NCBI RefSeq assembly: GCF_013409995.1
Contig: NZ_JACCBX010000008.1
Location: 107,894 to 171,893 of the forward strand
From: Neobacillus driksii
GTDB taxonomy: Bacteria > Bacillota > Bacilli > Bacillales > Cytobacillaceae
Reading direction: 5' to 3'
DNA length: 64,000 nucleotides
Made by a program: the position numbers and the translations under genes. Of the stretch, positions 18,550 through 27,672 are shown in pieces (the first letter of the stretch is position 1; each line of letters starts with the position of its first letter). The notes under the pieces are model-generated. The model did no database searches and was not told where the DNA came from. It saw only the letters and a program-made list of their open reading frames with translations.

Positions 18550-19609
18550 ATTTTGCCTTTAACTTACTATTTTTTATTATATTTGTCTTGTATTGTTTCG
18601 GAGTCATACCGTATGTTTTCTTAAAAACTTTATAAAAATGACTAATGTTTGTATAACCTACTTCATATACGATATTTTCAATTGTCATATCTGTGTTTTT
18701 AAGTAATTTGCTTGCTTCTGACATTCTCACATCTGTGAGTAAATCCATTAAATTTTTACCAAATTCTTTTTTAACAAGACTGCTTAAATAACTAGGATGA
18801 AAATGAAAATAATCCGCCATTTCATTAAGATTTGTATCTTTATGTCTATCTCTAATGTAGGTTGAAATTCTTTGCTTTAACCAATTTTGTTCATCCTTTA
18901 TAAGGTCACCAGTACTATTAATAATTTCTCTTGAAAGTTCTGTAAAAAGAATTAGGAGATAGCCGTTAATAGCCGCTGAAGATTTAATTTCTGTTGAATA
19001 ATATTCGAGTAGGAGGTTCTCTAAAATGATTTTTATGACAGAATCGTCTTTTACATGGTGGGTTAAGAAATTTTGTTCCTTACTCTTAGAGTAAAGACTA
19101 TTAACAATAAAATTGGAAATAAAGTTATCATCCGACAATAAATGCATGAAAATGCCATCAAAAAATTCCGGAGTCAAGATAATATTGACAACGACATCAG
19201 AACCACGTAAAGGTAATGAACTATGTTCGACATTTTTGTCTAAAATACATAAATCCCCTTTATTCATCTCGATCTGTTTTCCTTTTATTCCTTGAATAAA
19301 ACTACCTTCTAAAACATATATAAGTTCAATATACTCATGTTTGTGTTTTAAAATTGGTATGTATTTTGTTTTTCTCCTGATTGCGAACTTATTGGTTTTA
19401 AGCTCTTTATTAGGATAAGATGTTACAATTCCTTCCTCGTCTTTATCCATAATAACTTTCCTGTTGTTATCCCCTAATTTATTTTCAAGAAACAAAGATT
19501 GTTGTTTAAGATTTTTCGGAACCTTTTCTGGATTCTGCATTAAATATTCTTCTACGTTGGTTCTTTTGTTAATTATCCCCAACAAATTTTTAAAACCTTT
19601 GAGTCTCAT
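18548..19609 (-). CDS. AraC-family transcriptional regulator with cupin N-terminus
   Basis: A 353-residue regulator. Residues about 75-165 form a cupin ligand-binding domain (LKHKHEYIELIYVLEGSF), and about 245-345 the AraC double helix-turn-helix, with DMTIENIVYEVGYTNISHFY and the closing MTPKQYK. This layout is typical of carbohydrate-responsive activators in Bacillus and Paenibacillus. The GH2 gene lies 414 bp downstream in the same direction, but two terminators separate them, so it probably acts on that gene in trans rather than sharing a transcript. The ATG follows AGGGGTG. Confidence 0.85.
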   Translation of the reverse strand: MRLKGFKNLLGIINKRTNVEEYLMQNPEKVPKNLKQQSLFLENKLGDNNRKVIMDKDEEGIVTSYPNKELKTNKFAIRRKTKYIPILKHKHEYIELIYVLEGSFIQGIKGKQIEMNKGDLCILDKNVEHSSLPLRGSDVVVNIILTPEFFDGIFMHLLSDDNFISNFIVNSLYSKSKEQNFLTHHVKDDSVIKIILENLLLEYYSTEIKSSAAINGYLLILFTELSREIINSTGDLIKDEQNWLKQRISTYIRDRHKDTNLNEMADYFHFHPSYLSSLVKKEFGKNLMDLLTDVRMSEASKLLKNTDMTIENIVYEVGYTNISHFYKVFKKTYGMTPKQYKTNIIKNSKLKAK

Positions 19610-19791
19610 TCAAATGCACCCCTATCTGATGAGGAAATAAAAGCGGTTTTATTTTTATACATTCTACCATGTGTATAATAAATTAAGTAGTCATAAAATT
19701 ATTACTCTTTATAAAGCAAATAGAAGGGCCCAGCCTTGTCGGATGGACCTTTCTATCTATTCCATTAAACAACTTTATCGCCAATTTTTTA

Positions 19792-19966
19792 TTATTTTAT
19801 GGCTGCATGAGCAGGTGTTCCTGTTTCCCCTCCATGATCAGGTTTTCCTACCTCTTTTCCTTGATTATAAGAAAGACCAAATCCGTACGTATAAACATCA
19901 CCAGATGTATTTCCCCCTCAATAGTTACGCTATAAAGGAATCCATTCATATTCGGACCCATCCTAT
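19792..19966 (-). pseudogene. short decayed coding remnant, family not recognised
   Basis: A minus-strand frame ending at TAA 19792-19794 encodes TSGDVYTYGFGLSYNQGKEV and a Gly/Pro-rich tail. A single frame change in the C-run near 19912-19917 connects it upstream to a stretch reading NMNGFLYSVTIEG. It looks like the C-terminus of a lost gene. No start or ribosome site is present. Confidence 0.35.
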
Positions 19967-19998
19967 CTATTGAAATCATAGATAGAAGGAATACTAAA

Positions 19999-20519
19999 CT
20001 ATATCACTAATATCTTCCCAACCATACAGAGTTCGGAGAGTTTTTCCCCTCCTATTTCAGCTTCAACAGTATCAATTTTTTTACCGCCTAACGCTTCATA
20101 AAACAGTCGAGAGCTATTCTCTTGCATAACGAAAACAAGCATTGAATTTAACCCTATCCCTTTGATTTCATCAATGATCGGGTTCACGAGGTCTCTTCAG
20201 ATACCATGTCCCTGATATTCTTTTAAAATATAGATTGCATATAACTCTCACTCATCCCCATTATATTTACTACTTCTTTCTATACCGCCAGAAGCGAATC
20301 CAACTACTTCCCCTTTATTGTTTTCAGCTACATATACAATGCCAGAGGGTATAATATTTTGCCAAAACTGTTCCTTCCTTCATAATCTAAACTATTTAAG
20401 TATGCGTCTGGAACAATATTGGTATATGTAGTTTTCCAACTATCAACGTGTACTTTAGCTATGCCTTTTGCGTCGGTTAAAACAGCTTTCTTATTTTCAT
20501 ACTCCGATTGTCCACTCAA
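19999..20519 (-). pseudogene. GNAT N-acetyltransferase pseudogene
   Basis: A complete GNAT gene can be rebuilt only by correcting several lesions. The N-terminal part (AVLTDAKGIAKVHVDSWKTT) shifts frame near 20370. The next frame reads PSGIVYVAENNKGEVVGFA and then meets two in-frame TGA codons, at 20248-20250 and 20197-20199. The latter falls in what should be the acetyl-CoA loop (QGHGI then stop). The C-terminal part (NSMLVFVMQENSSRLFYEAL) follows in the same frame. One frameshift and two nonsense codons make sequencing error unlikely. It lies immediately downstream of the intact paiA-like gene. Confidence 0.8.
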
Positions 20520-20541
20520 TCCATCTCCCCTATAACTAAAT

Positions 20542-21087
<546 letters not shown>

Positions 21088-21540
21088 TCAATAATTTCTC
21101 TTATTTCCCTTTTTTACAAATTCCCAGTCTTTTTCTATATTTTTTCTTACTCTTTGAAGAAGGTTGAAAATGGTGTCTACTTCTTCTTCGGAAAATCCCT
21201 CTAATGCTACGGAATTGGAATAATCATTTTCAGATTTTATAAAAGGGTAAACATTTTCCCCTTTCTCAGTTGGAAAGAGTTTTTTAATTTTTTTGTTATG
21301 TTGATCGTCTTTCTTTTCTATAAAGCCGTTCATCTCAAGTTTTTGTATAGCACGTGCTGCTGTTGTTCGGTCTACCTTAATCAATTCAGCTACCTTTTCT
21401 TGAATAATTCCAGGGTTTTCACATATTCGGACAAGGTACAAATACTGACCTTTAGTAAGCTCAAATTCTTTAAATTCAATATTACTGATAGAATCTAATG
21501 CTCTAGCGATCATTCCAATTTCGCGTAAAATTTCCTTCAT
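21088..21540 (-). CDS. MarR-family transcriptional regulator
   Basis: A 150-residue MarR protein with the winged helix at about 35-100: EKVAELIKVDRTTAARAIQKL is the recognition region and DDQHNKKIKKLFPTEKG the wing. It heads the operon with the paiA-like gene and is divergent from a GNAT gene. Two similar dyads (centres about 47 bp apart) lie in the shared intergenic region and are probable operators. The ligand is unknown; a polyamine or related stress signal is inferred from the gene pair. Confidence 0.88.
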   Translation of the reverse strand: MKEILREIGMIARALDSISNIEFKEFELTKGQYLYLVRICENPGIIQEKVAELIKVDRTTAARAIQKLEMNGFIEKKDDQHNKKIKKLFPTEKGENVYPFIKSENDYSNSVALEGFSEEEVDTIFNLLQRVRKNIEKDWEFVKKGNKRNY

Positions 21541-21564
21541 ATTTTCTCCTTAGCCAAAGTTTTT

Positions 21565-21625
21565 GTTGCAATTACAACATATTTATTATAAATTTAATTT
21601 AACCTAATATCGCTGTAAATACAAC
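21565..21625. promoter_or_regulatory. pair of MarR-type dyad sites
   Basis: GTTGCAATTACAAC (21565-21578) and GCTGTAAATACAAC (21612-21625) share a TTG-N6-CAA type dyad. One is near the MarR start and the other near the GNAT start, allowing control of both directions. Confidence 0.55.
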
Positions 21626-21650
21626 AAAAAAATTTAAAGGATTGAAAATA

Positions 21651-22091
21651 ATGAAGGCAAAAAGGATAACCATTGAAGAAGATTTAAATAAGGCATTTCA
21701 CATAAGGAAAGCGGTATTTGTTGAGGAACAAGGCGTTCCCTTAGAGGATGAATTTGACGAATTCGACAATTTGAATGGTCAATGTGAACATATCTTGGTC
21801 TATTATGAAGAACAACCTGTCGGAACTGGACGGGTACGATGGGTTGTTGATTTTGGTAAATTAGAGAGAATTTGTATTCTAGAACCATACCGGAAATTCG
21901 GTCTAGGTAAAGTCATTATTACAGCATTAGAGGAAATTGCACAGGAAAGAGGAGCAAAGAAGGTCAAATTACACGGTCAAACACAGGCAGAGGGCTTTTA
22001 TAAAAAACTAGGTTATCAAACTTCATCAAGTGTATTTATAGAGGATGGAATTCCCCATTATTTGATGATTAAAGAATTATTAAGCCGGTAA
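21651..22091 (+). CDS. GNAT N-acetyltransferase, YjcF-like
   Basis: About 146 residues, a compact GNAT with the acetyl-CoA loop LEPYRKFGLGKVIITALEE near residue 80 and LHGQTQAEGFYKKLGYQT near 110. The N-terminal IRKAVFVEEQGVPLEDEFDE is typical of the ElaA/YjcF branch. ATG 21651 is chosen over an upstream TTG because AAAGG lies 11 bases before it and only 1-2 before the TTG. The substrate is unknown. Shared regulation with the MarR/PaiA unit is suggested by the divergent promoter region. Confidence 0.82.
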   Translation: MKAKRITIEEDLNKAFHIRKAVFVEEQGVPLEDEFDEFDNLNGQCEHILVYYEEQPVGTGRVRWVVDFGKLERICILEPYRKFGLGKVIITALEEIAQERGAKKVKLHGQTQAEGFYKKLGYQTSSSVFIEDGIPHYLMIKELLSR

Positions 22092-22137
22092 TCAACTACT
22101 TATTTAAAGTCCATCCTGCTGTTAATACTATTTTCTT

Positions 22138-22185
22138 AACAGCCCGTAATGTTAGTCACTTTACTACCATTACGGGCTGTTTTTA
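22138..22185. terminator. strong terminator between convergent GNAT and YhgE genes
   Basis: AACAGCCCGTAATG (22138-22151) pairs perfectly with CATTACGGGCTGTT (22168-22181), followed by T residues. It lies between two convergent genes and can serve the plus-strand gene best. Confidence 0.9.
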
Positions 22186-22196
22186 ATGAGGGTAGT

Positions 22197-24224
22197 TCAT
22201 GGGACGATTTTGGTTGATTTTGCCCTTTCTGCTGTCCGGTTTATCCACCCTCCCAAAGGCCGTTTTAGAGCTAGTGCCAAAAGGAAGCTAATGCCAACAA
22301 AAATGAGCAAATAAAGGGTGTCTCTTATCACGACCGCCTTAATCATTCCGCCAACCGTTTCACGCAGTATACTGACAGCATAGGTGAACGGCATGAACGG
22401 GTGCAATGCTTGAAAAAAGGCAGGTGTCAAGCTAACCGGAAAGGTTGCACCTGAACTAGAAATTTGTAATACCAACAAAATGATGGATAGCCCCTTTCCA
22501 ATATTGCCAAACACCGAACAAAGCGTATAAATAATAATGGTAAATACAATGCTGATAAAAATACTAAATAGTACAAACCATAGTTTGTCCGCGACATACG
22601 CATCGATTATATACAAATCTCCTATTGATACGATCACCGCTTGGAGAATGCTGATTGTCAAAAACGTTAATAGTCTTCCAAAATAAATTTGGTAGTGCTT
22701 AAATTGACTTTCCACATCTTCTACATCAACTCGCAGTGAAGACACTAGAAGTGTGCCGCCTACCCAAAGTGCCAGCATCGTATAAAACGGTGTCATCGCT
22801 GATCCGTAATTTGGAATTGGAAAAATCCGCTCGGTTTTTAATAAAATCGGTTTTGCTAAAAAACTGCTTTCCTTATTCGGATCATGCTTTAAGTATTCAA
22901 TCAAATCGTAAATATTGACACTGCCTTTAAACTGTCTAAGTCGATCTGCTGCATGCCTTACTTTTTCTTCAAATCCCGGCAGATCATTTCTGGCAAAGTC
23001 AGCTGCCTTGTGGATCGCTTGTTCTGCTGCTGGAAGCTTGGTACGAACAAGGTCTGAGGCTTCACGTATATCGGACTCCAATTTAGGCAGGTCGTTCCGT
23101 ACAAAATCAGCTGCCTTATGGATTTTTTGTTCAACTGTGGGGAATACATCTTTAACAAAATCGGCTGCTGTATTAATCCCACCCGTTACCTGATCTACCT
23201 TTTGCTGTAAATCCATCCGGGTATTTTGAATGATTCCGTGGATGTTCATTAATTCATTGTATAATGGAGTTAACTGCTCCGAATTGGTACCTGTTTGATT
23301 CGCCTCATTGACACTATCCATTGCTTGTTTTATTTGTGTTTCGATTTCGGTAATATGAGTCACAACGTCATTGATAATGGCGGTGGTTCTAGAGATATCA
23401 TTGAGCCTTTCCTGCATAACTAACACTTGTTCCCCAGCATCCTTGACAAGTGGCAGGCTTGCCTCGACTTTTAGGATACTCTGTCCCACCTGGTCAAGTT
23501 CCGGAATCCTCTGTTCCAAGGCAATTATTTGTTGTCCTTTCTCATGAATTTCAGGGAGTTTTCCTTCTAATTCTATCGCTTTACGCCCCATTTCTTCAAT
23601 TTGCGGGAGTGCCTTTTCAAGCTCAAAGATTTGGTTTTCCACAGAAAAAATCGACGGTAAATCCTTTTCGAGCTCCACTCCTGCTTTATAAAATGCCGAG
23701 AAAATCGCGTCTCCTACTGTTTTGATAAAAGCTTCACTAATTTGGGCGGTTACACCTGTGGCACCGGTGGCAGCAATTTTAGGGGCAACGGCATTAATTT
23801 TTTCATTTACACCAAAAACAATTTGCGGCTTTTCTGGATTCGCTTCTAAAATACTTGTAATTTTTTTAGAGAAATCCTTTGGAATAATAAGGTAGGCATA
23901 ATAATCTCCATGTTTTACGCCACGTATTGCTTCTTTCTGGTCGACAAAAACCCAGCCAAGCTTTTTATTCTTCTTTAGATTTTCTATCGTTTCATTTCCA
24001 ACATTAACCTTCTGATTGGTGATTTTAACTACAGCGCCTTCATCTTCATTGGCAACGGCAACGATGATCCCTGAAGTATTCCCATACGGATCCCACATCG
24101 ACTTGATGTTAAACCATGCATAGGCGGAAGGAAGCAGCATAAGTCCAACTACCAATAAGGCTACTGTTGGAACACTGAAAATATTTTTCCAATCAGAAGT
24201 ATAGATACTCAAAATTTTCCTCAT
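22197..24224 (-). CDS. YhgE/Pip domain membrane protein, ABC-2 type
   Basis: A 675-residue membrane protein. One helix lies at residues 18-38 (PTVALLVVGLMLLPSAYAWF). A large extracellular region follows (about 40-480) and then five or six helices (about 485-660) with the ABC-2 pattern. The YhgE/Pip family includes phage-infection protein and type VII-associated EsaA relatives. The extracellular region contains a helical stalk of two exact repeat sets: five units of 17 residues (conserved Pro at 190, 207, 224, 241 and 258) and four and a half units of 18 residues starting AADF at 353, 371, 389, 407 and 425. No ATPase or ESX gene is nearby. Function is unknown. Confidence 0.88.
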   Translation of the reverse strand: MRKILSIYTSDWKNIFSVPTVALLVVGLMLLPSAYAWFNIKSMWDPYGNTSGIIVAVANEDEGAVVKITNQKVNVGNETIENLKKNKKLGWVFVDQKEAIRGVKHGDYYAYLIIPKDFSKKITSILEANPEKPQIVFGVNEKINAVAPKIAATGATGVTAQISEAFIKTVGDAIFSAFYKAGVELEKDLPSIFSVENQIFELEKALPQIEEMGRKAIELEGKLPEIHEKGQQIIALEQRIPELDQVGQSILKVEASLPLVKDAGEQVLVMQERLNDISRTTAIINDVVTHITEIETQIKQAMDSVNEANQTGTNSEQLTPLYNELMNIHGIIQNTRMDLQQKVDQVTGGINTAADFVKDVFPTVEQKIHKAADFVRNDLPKLESDIREASDLVRTKLPAAEQAIHKAADFARNDLPGFEEKVRHAADRLRQFKGSVNIYDLIEYLKHDPNKESSFLAKPILLKTERIFPIPNYGSAMTPFYTMLALWVGGTLLVSSLRVDVEDVESQFKHYQIYFGRLLTFLTISILQAVIVSIGDLYIIDAYVADKLWFVLFSIFISIVFTIIIYTLCSVFGNIGKGLSIILLVLQISSSGATFPVSLTPAFFQALHPFMPFTYAVSILRETVGGMIKAVVIRDTLYLLIFVGISFLLALALKRPLGGWINRTAERAKSTKIVP

Positions 24225-24419
24225 TTATCAAAACACACCCATTTCACAACATACTATTTCTATTGTTGGAAAAAATGGTGTTTTTATCCCAAATCAAAAT
24301 TGCAACGTGCATGTTAATTTGGGGGGTGAGGTTGTTTGTGATAGCGAATTAATTAACTATTTTTTGTAAAGCTTTGTTAAATATCATTGTTGATTATTAG
24401 TACCACGGTATAAAAGGTC

Positions 24420-24676
24420 GATGAAAGACAAATCAGGAGAGATCCCAGTGAGATTCGTCCTTCATAAGCATGATGAAAGACTAATCAGAAGATTCCTCAT
24501 TGAGATTAGTCCTTCATCAGCATGATGAAAGACTAATCAGGAGAGTTCCCAGTGAGATTAGTCCTTCATAAGCATGATGAAAGACTAATCAGGAGAGTTC
24601 CGCAGTGAGATTAGTCCTTCATAAGCATGATGAAAGACAAATCAGAAGATTTTTCATTGAGATTAGTCCTTCATCA
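24420..24676. repeat. five tandem copies of a 52-bp palindromic unit
   Basis: Units start at 24420, 24472, 24524, 24576 and 24629 (spacing 52, 52, 52, 53). Each begins GATGAAAGACTAATC and ends GATTAGTCCTTCATC, so each can fold into a hairpin with 15-bp arms and one mismatch. The sequence between the arms is also largely conserved, with AATCAGGAGAGTTCCCAGTG as the common form. There are no unique spacers, so it is not a CRISPR array. It fills the otherwise empty region between the YhgE gene and the ECF S gene. Biological role is unknown. Confidence 0.95.
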
Positions 24677-24731
24677 GGTCTTCGTGAGAAAAATCAACAT
24701 CTTTCTATAACAAAGCCTTTGTAAAAAAAAA

Positions 24732-24767
24732 CACTCACAACTATTGATAAATCAATAATTGTGAGTG
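24732..24767 (-). terminator. terminator of the ECF S-component gene
   Basis: CACTCACAACTATTGA (24732-24747) pairs with TCAATAATTGTGAGTG (24752-24767) with one mismatch. On the minus strand it is followed by a run of eight to nine U. Confidence 0.92.
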
Positions 24768-24817
24768 CCTTCATTCTATTTTTATAATACTGGGGACGAA
24801 CACCCCCCCTGTACCAA

Positions 24818-25339
24818 TCAAGCTCTTTTCTTTAAGCGTCCTACAAGAGGTATTACGATTATACCAGCAATCGCGACCTGCATGATGTTTCCAGGGATGG
24901 AGCCGAATGGCTGTATCCAGTTGCCATAAAGGAGCACTTCCGTAAAATAATAGCCAACCACTTTAATAATAAGTGCAGTTGCAACGGCTAGCGTGTTAAC
25001 AAACATCCTTTTCCCCGGTACTTTTTCGGAGATAAGTCCGACAACGAAGCCCATTGCACCTACAATGATAAAAGTAAATGGTGCCCAAAGTGCCCAGCCA
25101 GAGAGAAGATCAAATAAGCCCATACCGAACGCACCTGCGACTGCCCCTGTTTTTTTACCGTAAACAATGGCTGCTATAAAAAGAGGAACGTTACCGAGAT
25201 GGATGAGTCCACCGTTACCCATGATTGGGAGCTTAATGTTGATGAACATCGTAGCTACAAGGGTTAATGCGATGAAAAGAGAATTGATGACGATGGTTTT
25301 TGTTTTTGTTGATTCTGTCGGTGCGAATAGTGAATTCAT
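24818..25339 (-). CDS. ECF transporter S component, vitamin or precursor uptake
   Basis: About 173 residues with six hydrophobic helices, the size of the substrate-binding S subunit of energy-coupling-factor transporters. Typical features are a charged N-terminus, GGLIHLGNVPLFIAAIVYGKKTGA in the first loop and second helix, and GMGLFDLLSGWALWAP. The start is taken at ATG 25339, where AGAAGAGG lies at good distance. The ligand is not deducible, and no riboswitch is visible in the 95 bp before it. It needs a shared EcfA1A2T module located elsewhere. It may be cotranscribed with the MATE gene upstream, though a TATAAT-like box is present in the gap. Confidence 0.8.
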   Translation of the reverse strand: MNSLFAPTESTKTKTIVINSLFIALTLVATMFINIKLPIMGNGGLIHLGNVPLFIAAIVYGKKTGAVAGAFGMGLFDLLSGWALWAPFTFIIVGAMGFVVGLISEKVPGKRMFVNTLAVATALIIKVVGYYFTEVLLYGNWIQPFGSIPGNIMQVAIAGIIVIPLVGRLKKRA

Positions 25340-25434
25340 ATGATAACCTCTTCTTTTTTTAAAAATAATATCACACAATTATATACAAAATAAATAGAAA
25401 GTTCTAATAAAACTTATAGTGTAAGCACAATTTT

Positions 25435-26751
25435 TCAGATTCCTTTCATTACATATAACATTTTTTTATTTAATCTAGGAGTATACATGACTAGGAATCC
25501 AGATCGCCCAATCGTGTAAACAATGAAAGCCAGCCATAAGCCATGATTATGCCAGATAGGTGTTGCTGTAATTTGTATAAGGATATAGACAATCATTGCG
25601 TAAAACATGGAGTTGCGAACGGGAGCTATTTCTGTTGCTCCGGTGAAGGCACCATATATGACAAGGCCAAAACATGCAGCAAACGGGTAAAGGATAAGCC
25701 ATGTTCCATACGTCGTTGAAAGTTCAAGTACACGTGGTAGATTGGTAAAAAGCGAGATAATTTGTTCTTGAAATAATCCATATACACTAGCTATTATAAC
25801 AGCAGTAATCACTGACCATTGCTTTGATAATGTAAGTGTTTTTTTATATAATTCCTTGTCGCTTGCTCCTACCGCTTTGCCAACGAGAATACTAGTGGCA
25901 TTGGCGAACCCCTCGAAGAAATAGGCCATGATATAATGTATTTGAAAAAGCACAGCATTTGCAGCAAGTAAGTCTGTACCAAAGGAAGCACCTTTTGCTG
26001 TAAACATATTAATAACGACTAATAAACAAATCGTTCGAATGAACAAATCCTTGTTAACGTTAAACATCTTTTTCAAAGACTGTGTGTCTACTAGTTCTTG
26101 AAAGGATGGTAATCTCCATTTAAATGGAGATGCTTTCATAATAATGAGTAATCCCAATATAAAGGCTGTCACTTCAGCAATCAAAGCAGCCGCAGCTACC
26201 CCTTTGACAGCAAATGAAAATACATGGACAAAAAGAATGGCCAAAATCATATTCAAAACATTCATTAATACTTGTAAAAACAATGATTCTTTAATCTTAG
26301 CCATCCCCATTAACCAGCCGAGGATAACATAATTCATCAATGTAAAGGGTGCTCCCCAAATTCTAATTCGAAAATATTCAGCCGCAAACTTAGTGACATC
26401 AGAATCGGAGGAAAACAAGATTAACGCACCATATTCAATCGGCCATTGCAAGAGAATAAAACACACCCCAACTGCAACAGCTAAAAGGAATGGACGAGCT
26501 AAAGCAAGTATTCCTTGAGCAGGATCACTTGCCCCGCTCGCTTGTGCAGCAAAAGCAGATGTGCTAACCCGTAAAAACCCGAATACCCAATACAAAGTAT
26601 TAAATATAAGAGTCCCTACTGCAACTCCTCCTATATATGCCGAATCGGGAAGCTGCCCCACAACGGCTGTATCTACAGCACCTAACAAGGGCGTTGTCAT
26701 GGTCGAAATCGTCAGGGGAATCGCCAATGCTAGGTACGCACGATGATTCAT
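25435..26751 (-). CDS. MATE-family efflux transporter, DinF-like
   Basis: A 438-residue multidrug and toxin extrusion protein with twelve predicted helices. The helix-1 segment IPLTISTMTTPLLGAVDTAVVG is characteristic of the DinF branch, as is the symmetric second half beginning near residue 235. It exports organic cations or metabolites by Na+ or H+ exchange; the cargo is unknown. ATG 26751 is chosen because AAGGAGGA lies 9 bases upstream; an in-frame ATG 25 codons earlier lacks a site and overlaps a hairpin. It follows the NikABCDE-type operon but a terminator-like hairpin separates them, so read-through cotranscription is uncertain. Confidence 0.85.
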   Translation of the reverse strand: MNHRAYLALAIPLTISTMTTPLLGAVDTAVVGQLPDSAYIGGVAVGTLIFNTLYWVFGFLRVSTSAFAAQASGASDPAQGILALARPFLLAVAVGVCFILLQWPIEYGALILFSSDSDVTKFAAEYFRIRIWGAPFTLMNYVILGWLMGMAKIKESLFLQVLMNVLNMILAILFVHVFSFAVKGVAAAALIAEVTAFILGLLIIMKASPFKWRLPSFQELVDTQSLKKMFNVNKDLFIRTICLLVVINMFTAKGASFGTDLLAANAVLFQIHYIMAYFFEGFANATSILVGKAVGASDKELYKKTLTLSKQWSVITAVIIASVYGLFQEQIISLFTNLPRVLELSTTYGTWLILYPFAACFGLVIYGAFTGATEIAPVRNSMFYAMIVYILIQITATPIWHNHGLWLAFIVYTIGRSGFLVMYTPRLNKKMLYVMKGI

Positions 26752-26791
26752 TAGGAAGTTCCTCCTTCTATCATTACTAATCAAAACAATA

Positions 26792-26819
26792 GCCCCGATT
26801 TTAGAAATGAAATCGAGGC
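26792..26819 (-). terminator. hairpin between the nik-type operon and MATE gene
   Basis: GCCCCGATTT (26792-26801) and AAATCGAGGC (26810-26819) pair fully as minus-strand RNA, using one G-U. The following stretch is U-rich but interrupted, so it may be a leaky terminator. Confidence 0.55.
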
Positions 26820-26836
26820 ATTCCAAATATTTTTAC

Positions 26837-27646
26837 TTAAGCACGTCTAACCGAACGAAAACGTGGGTGCTCTGCCAGCATTGAATCTCTCAACTCATTT
26901 GCTACAGGATGTTCTGAAGTAAAAAACTGTTTCTTTTCATCGTAAAGCTCGACCAATTTTCCTTTTTCTAGTACACCTAATCGATCACTAATTGTATAGG
27001 CAGCTTTAATATCATGCGTAATAAAGAGATAGGATAATCCGAAGTTTGCTTTTAACTCCTTTAGTAATTCTAAAATTAGGGTTTGAGTCACCATATCTAG
27101 ACTACTGACAGATTCGTCTAGGACTATCAGCTTCGGCTTTAATGAGATGGCTCTTGCAATATTAATCCTTTGCAATTGACCACCGCTAAATTGATTTGGA
27201 TATTTTTTTAAGTCCGCTTCACTTAACCCTACTCTTTCTAATAATTCAATAACGGTTCGTTTTTGCTCAGCAACGGTTAGCTTTTCATAGTTTTCTAGCG
27301 GCTCTGCAATAATTCGTTCGGCCGTCATTCGAGGATTGACCGATGAGTATGAGTCCTGAAAGACAGCCTGAAGATCACGACGAATTTTTTGACGAATTTG
27401 CTTATCTGCGGTATAAATATCATGCCCTTGAAACAAAACCTGTCCATATTGTGGTCGTTCCAGACCAAGAATCACTCTTCCTAAGGTACTTTTACCGGCA
27501 CCACTCGAACCAAGCAATCCTAAACAGGTACCTTCCTCAATAGAGAGAGAAATGTCGGAAAGTATATTTTTTGAGCGGTCTTTCCAGTTGAAAACCGTTC
27601 GGGATCCATAGCTATGAGTTACTTCATTTATTTGTAATAAACTCAC
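26837..27646 (-). CDS. NikE-type ABC transporter ATP-binding protein
   Basis: A 269-residue ATPase of the peptide/nickel importer family. Walker A GSSGAGKST is near residue 47, the signature FSGGQLQR near 158, Walker B LIVLDE near 178, then the switch His in FITHD. The C-terminal tail typical of OppF/NikE is short. It pairs with the NikD-type ATPase gene 26 bp upstream to energise the permease pair. The start is GTG 27646 behind AAGGGGTGG. It is the last gene of the five-gene operon. Confidence 0.9.
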   Translation of the reverse strand: MSLLQINEVTHSYGSRTVFNWKDRSKNILSDISLSIEEGTCLGLLGSSGAGKSTLGRVILGLERPQYGQVLFQGHDIYTADKQIRQKIRRDLQAVFQDSYSSVNPRMTAERIIAEPLENYEKLTVAEQKRTVIELLERVGLSEADLKKYPNQFSGGQLQRINIARAISLKPKLIVLDESVSSLDMVTQTLILELLKELKANFGLSYLFITHDIKAAYTISDRLGVLEKGKLVELYDEKKQFFTSEHPVANELRDSMLAEHPRFRSVRRA

Positions 27647-27672
27647 TTTTCCACCCCTTATAGATGCCTAGG

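Noticed and set aside
19671..19973. 100-codon plus-strand ORF
   Set aside because: No ribosome site, odd composition, and it overlaps a decayed gene on the other strand.
24420..24676. CRISPR array
   Set aside because: The units are contiguous palindromes with no unique spacers, and no cas gene is present.
25340..25434. Vitamin riboswitch before the ECF S gene
   Set aside because: Only 95 bp, AT-rich, without TPP, FMN or cobalamin motifs.
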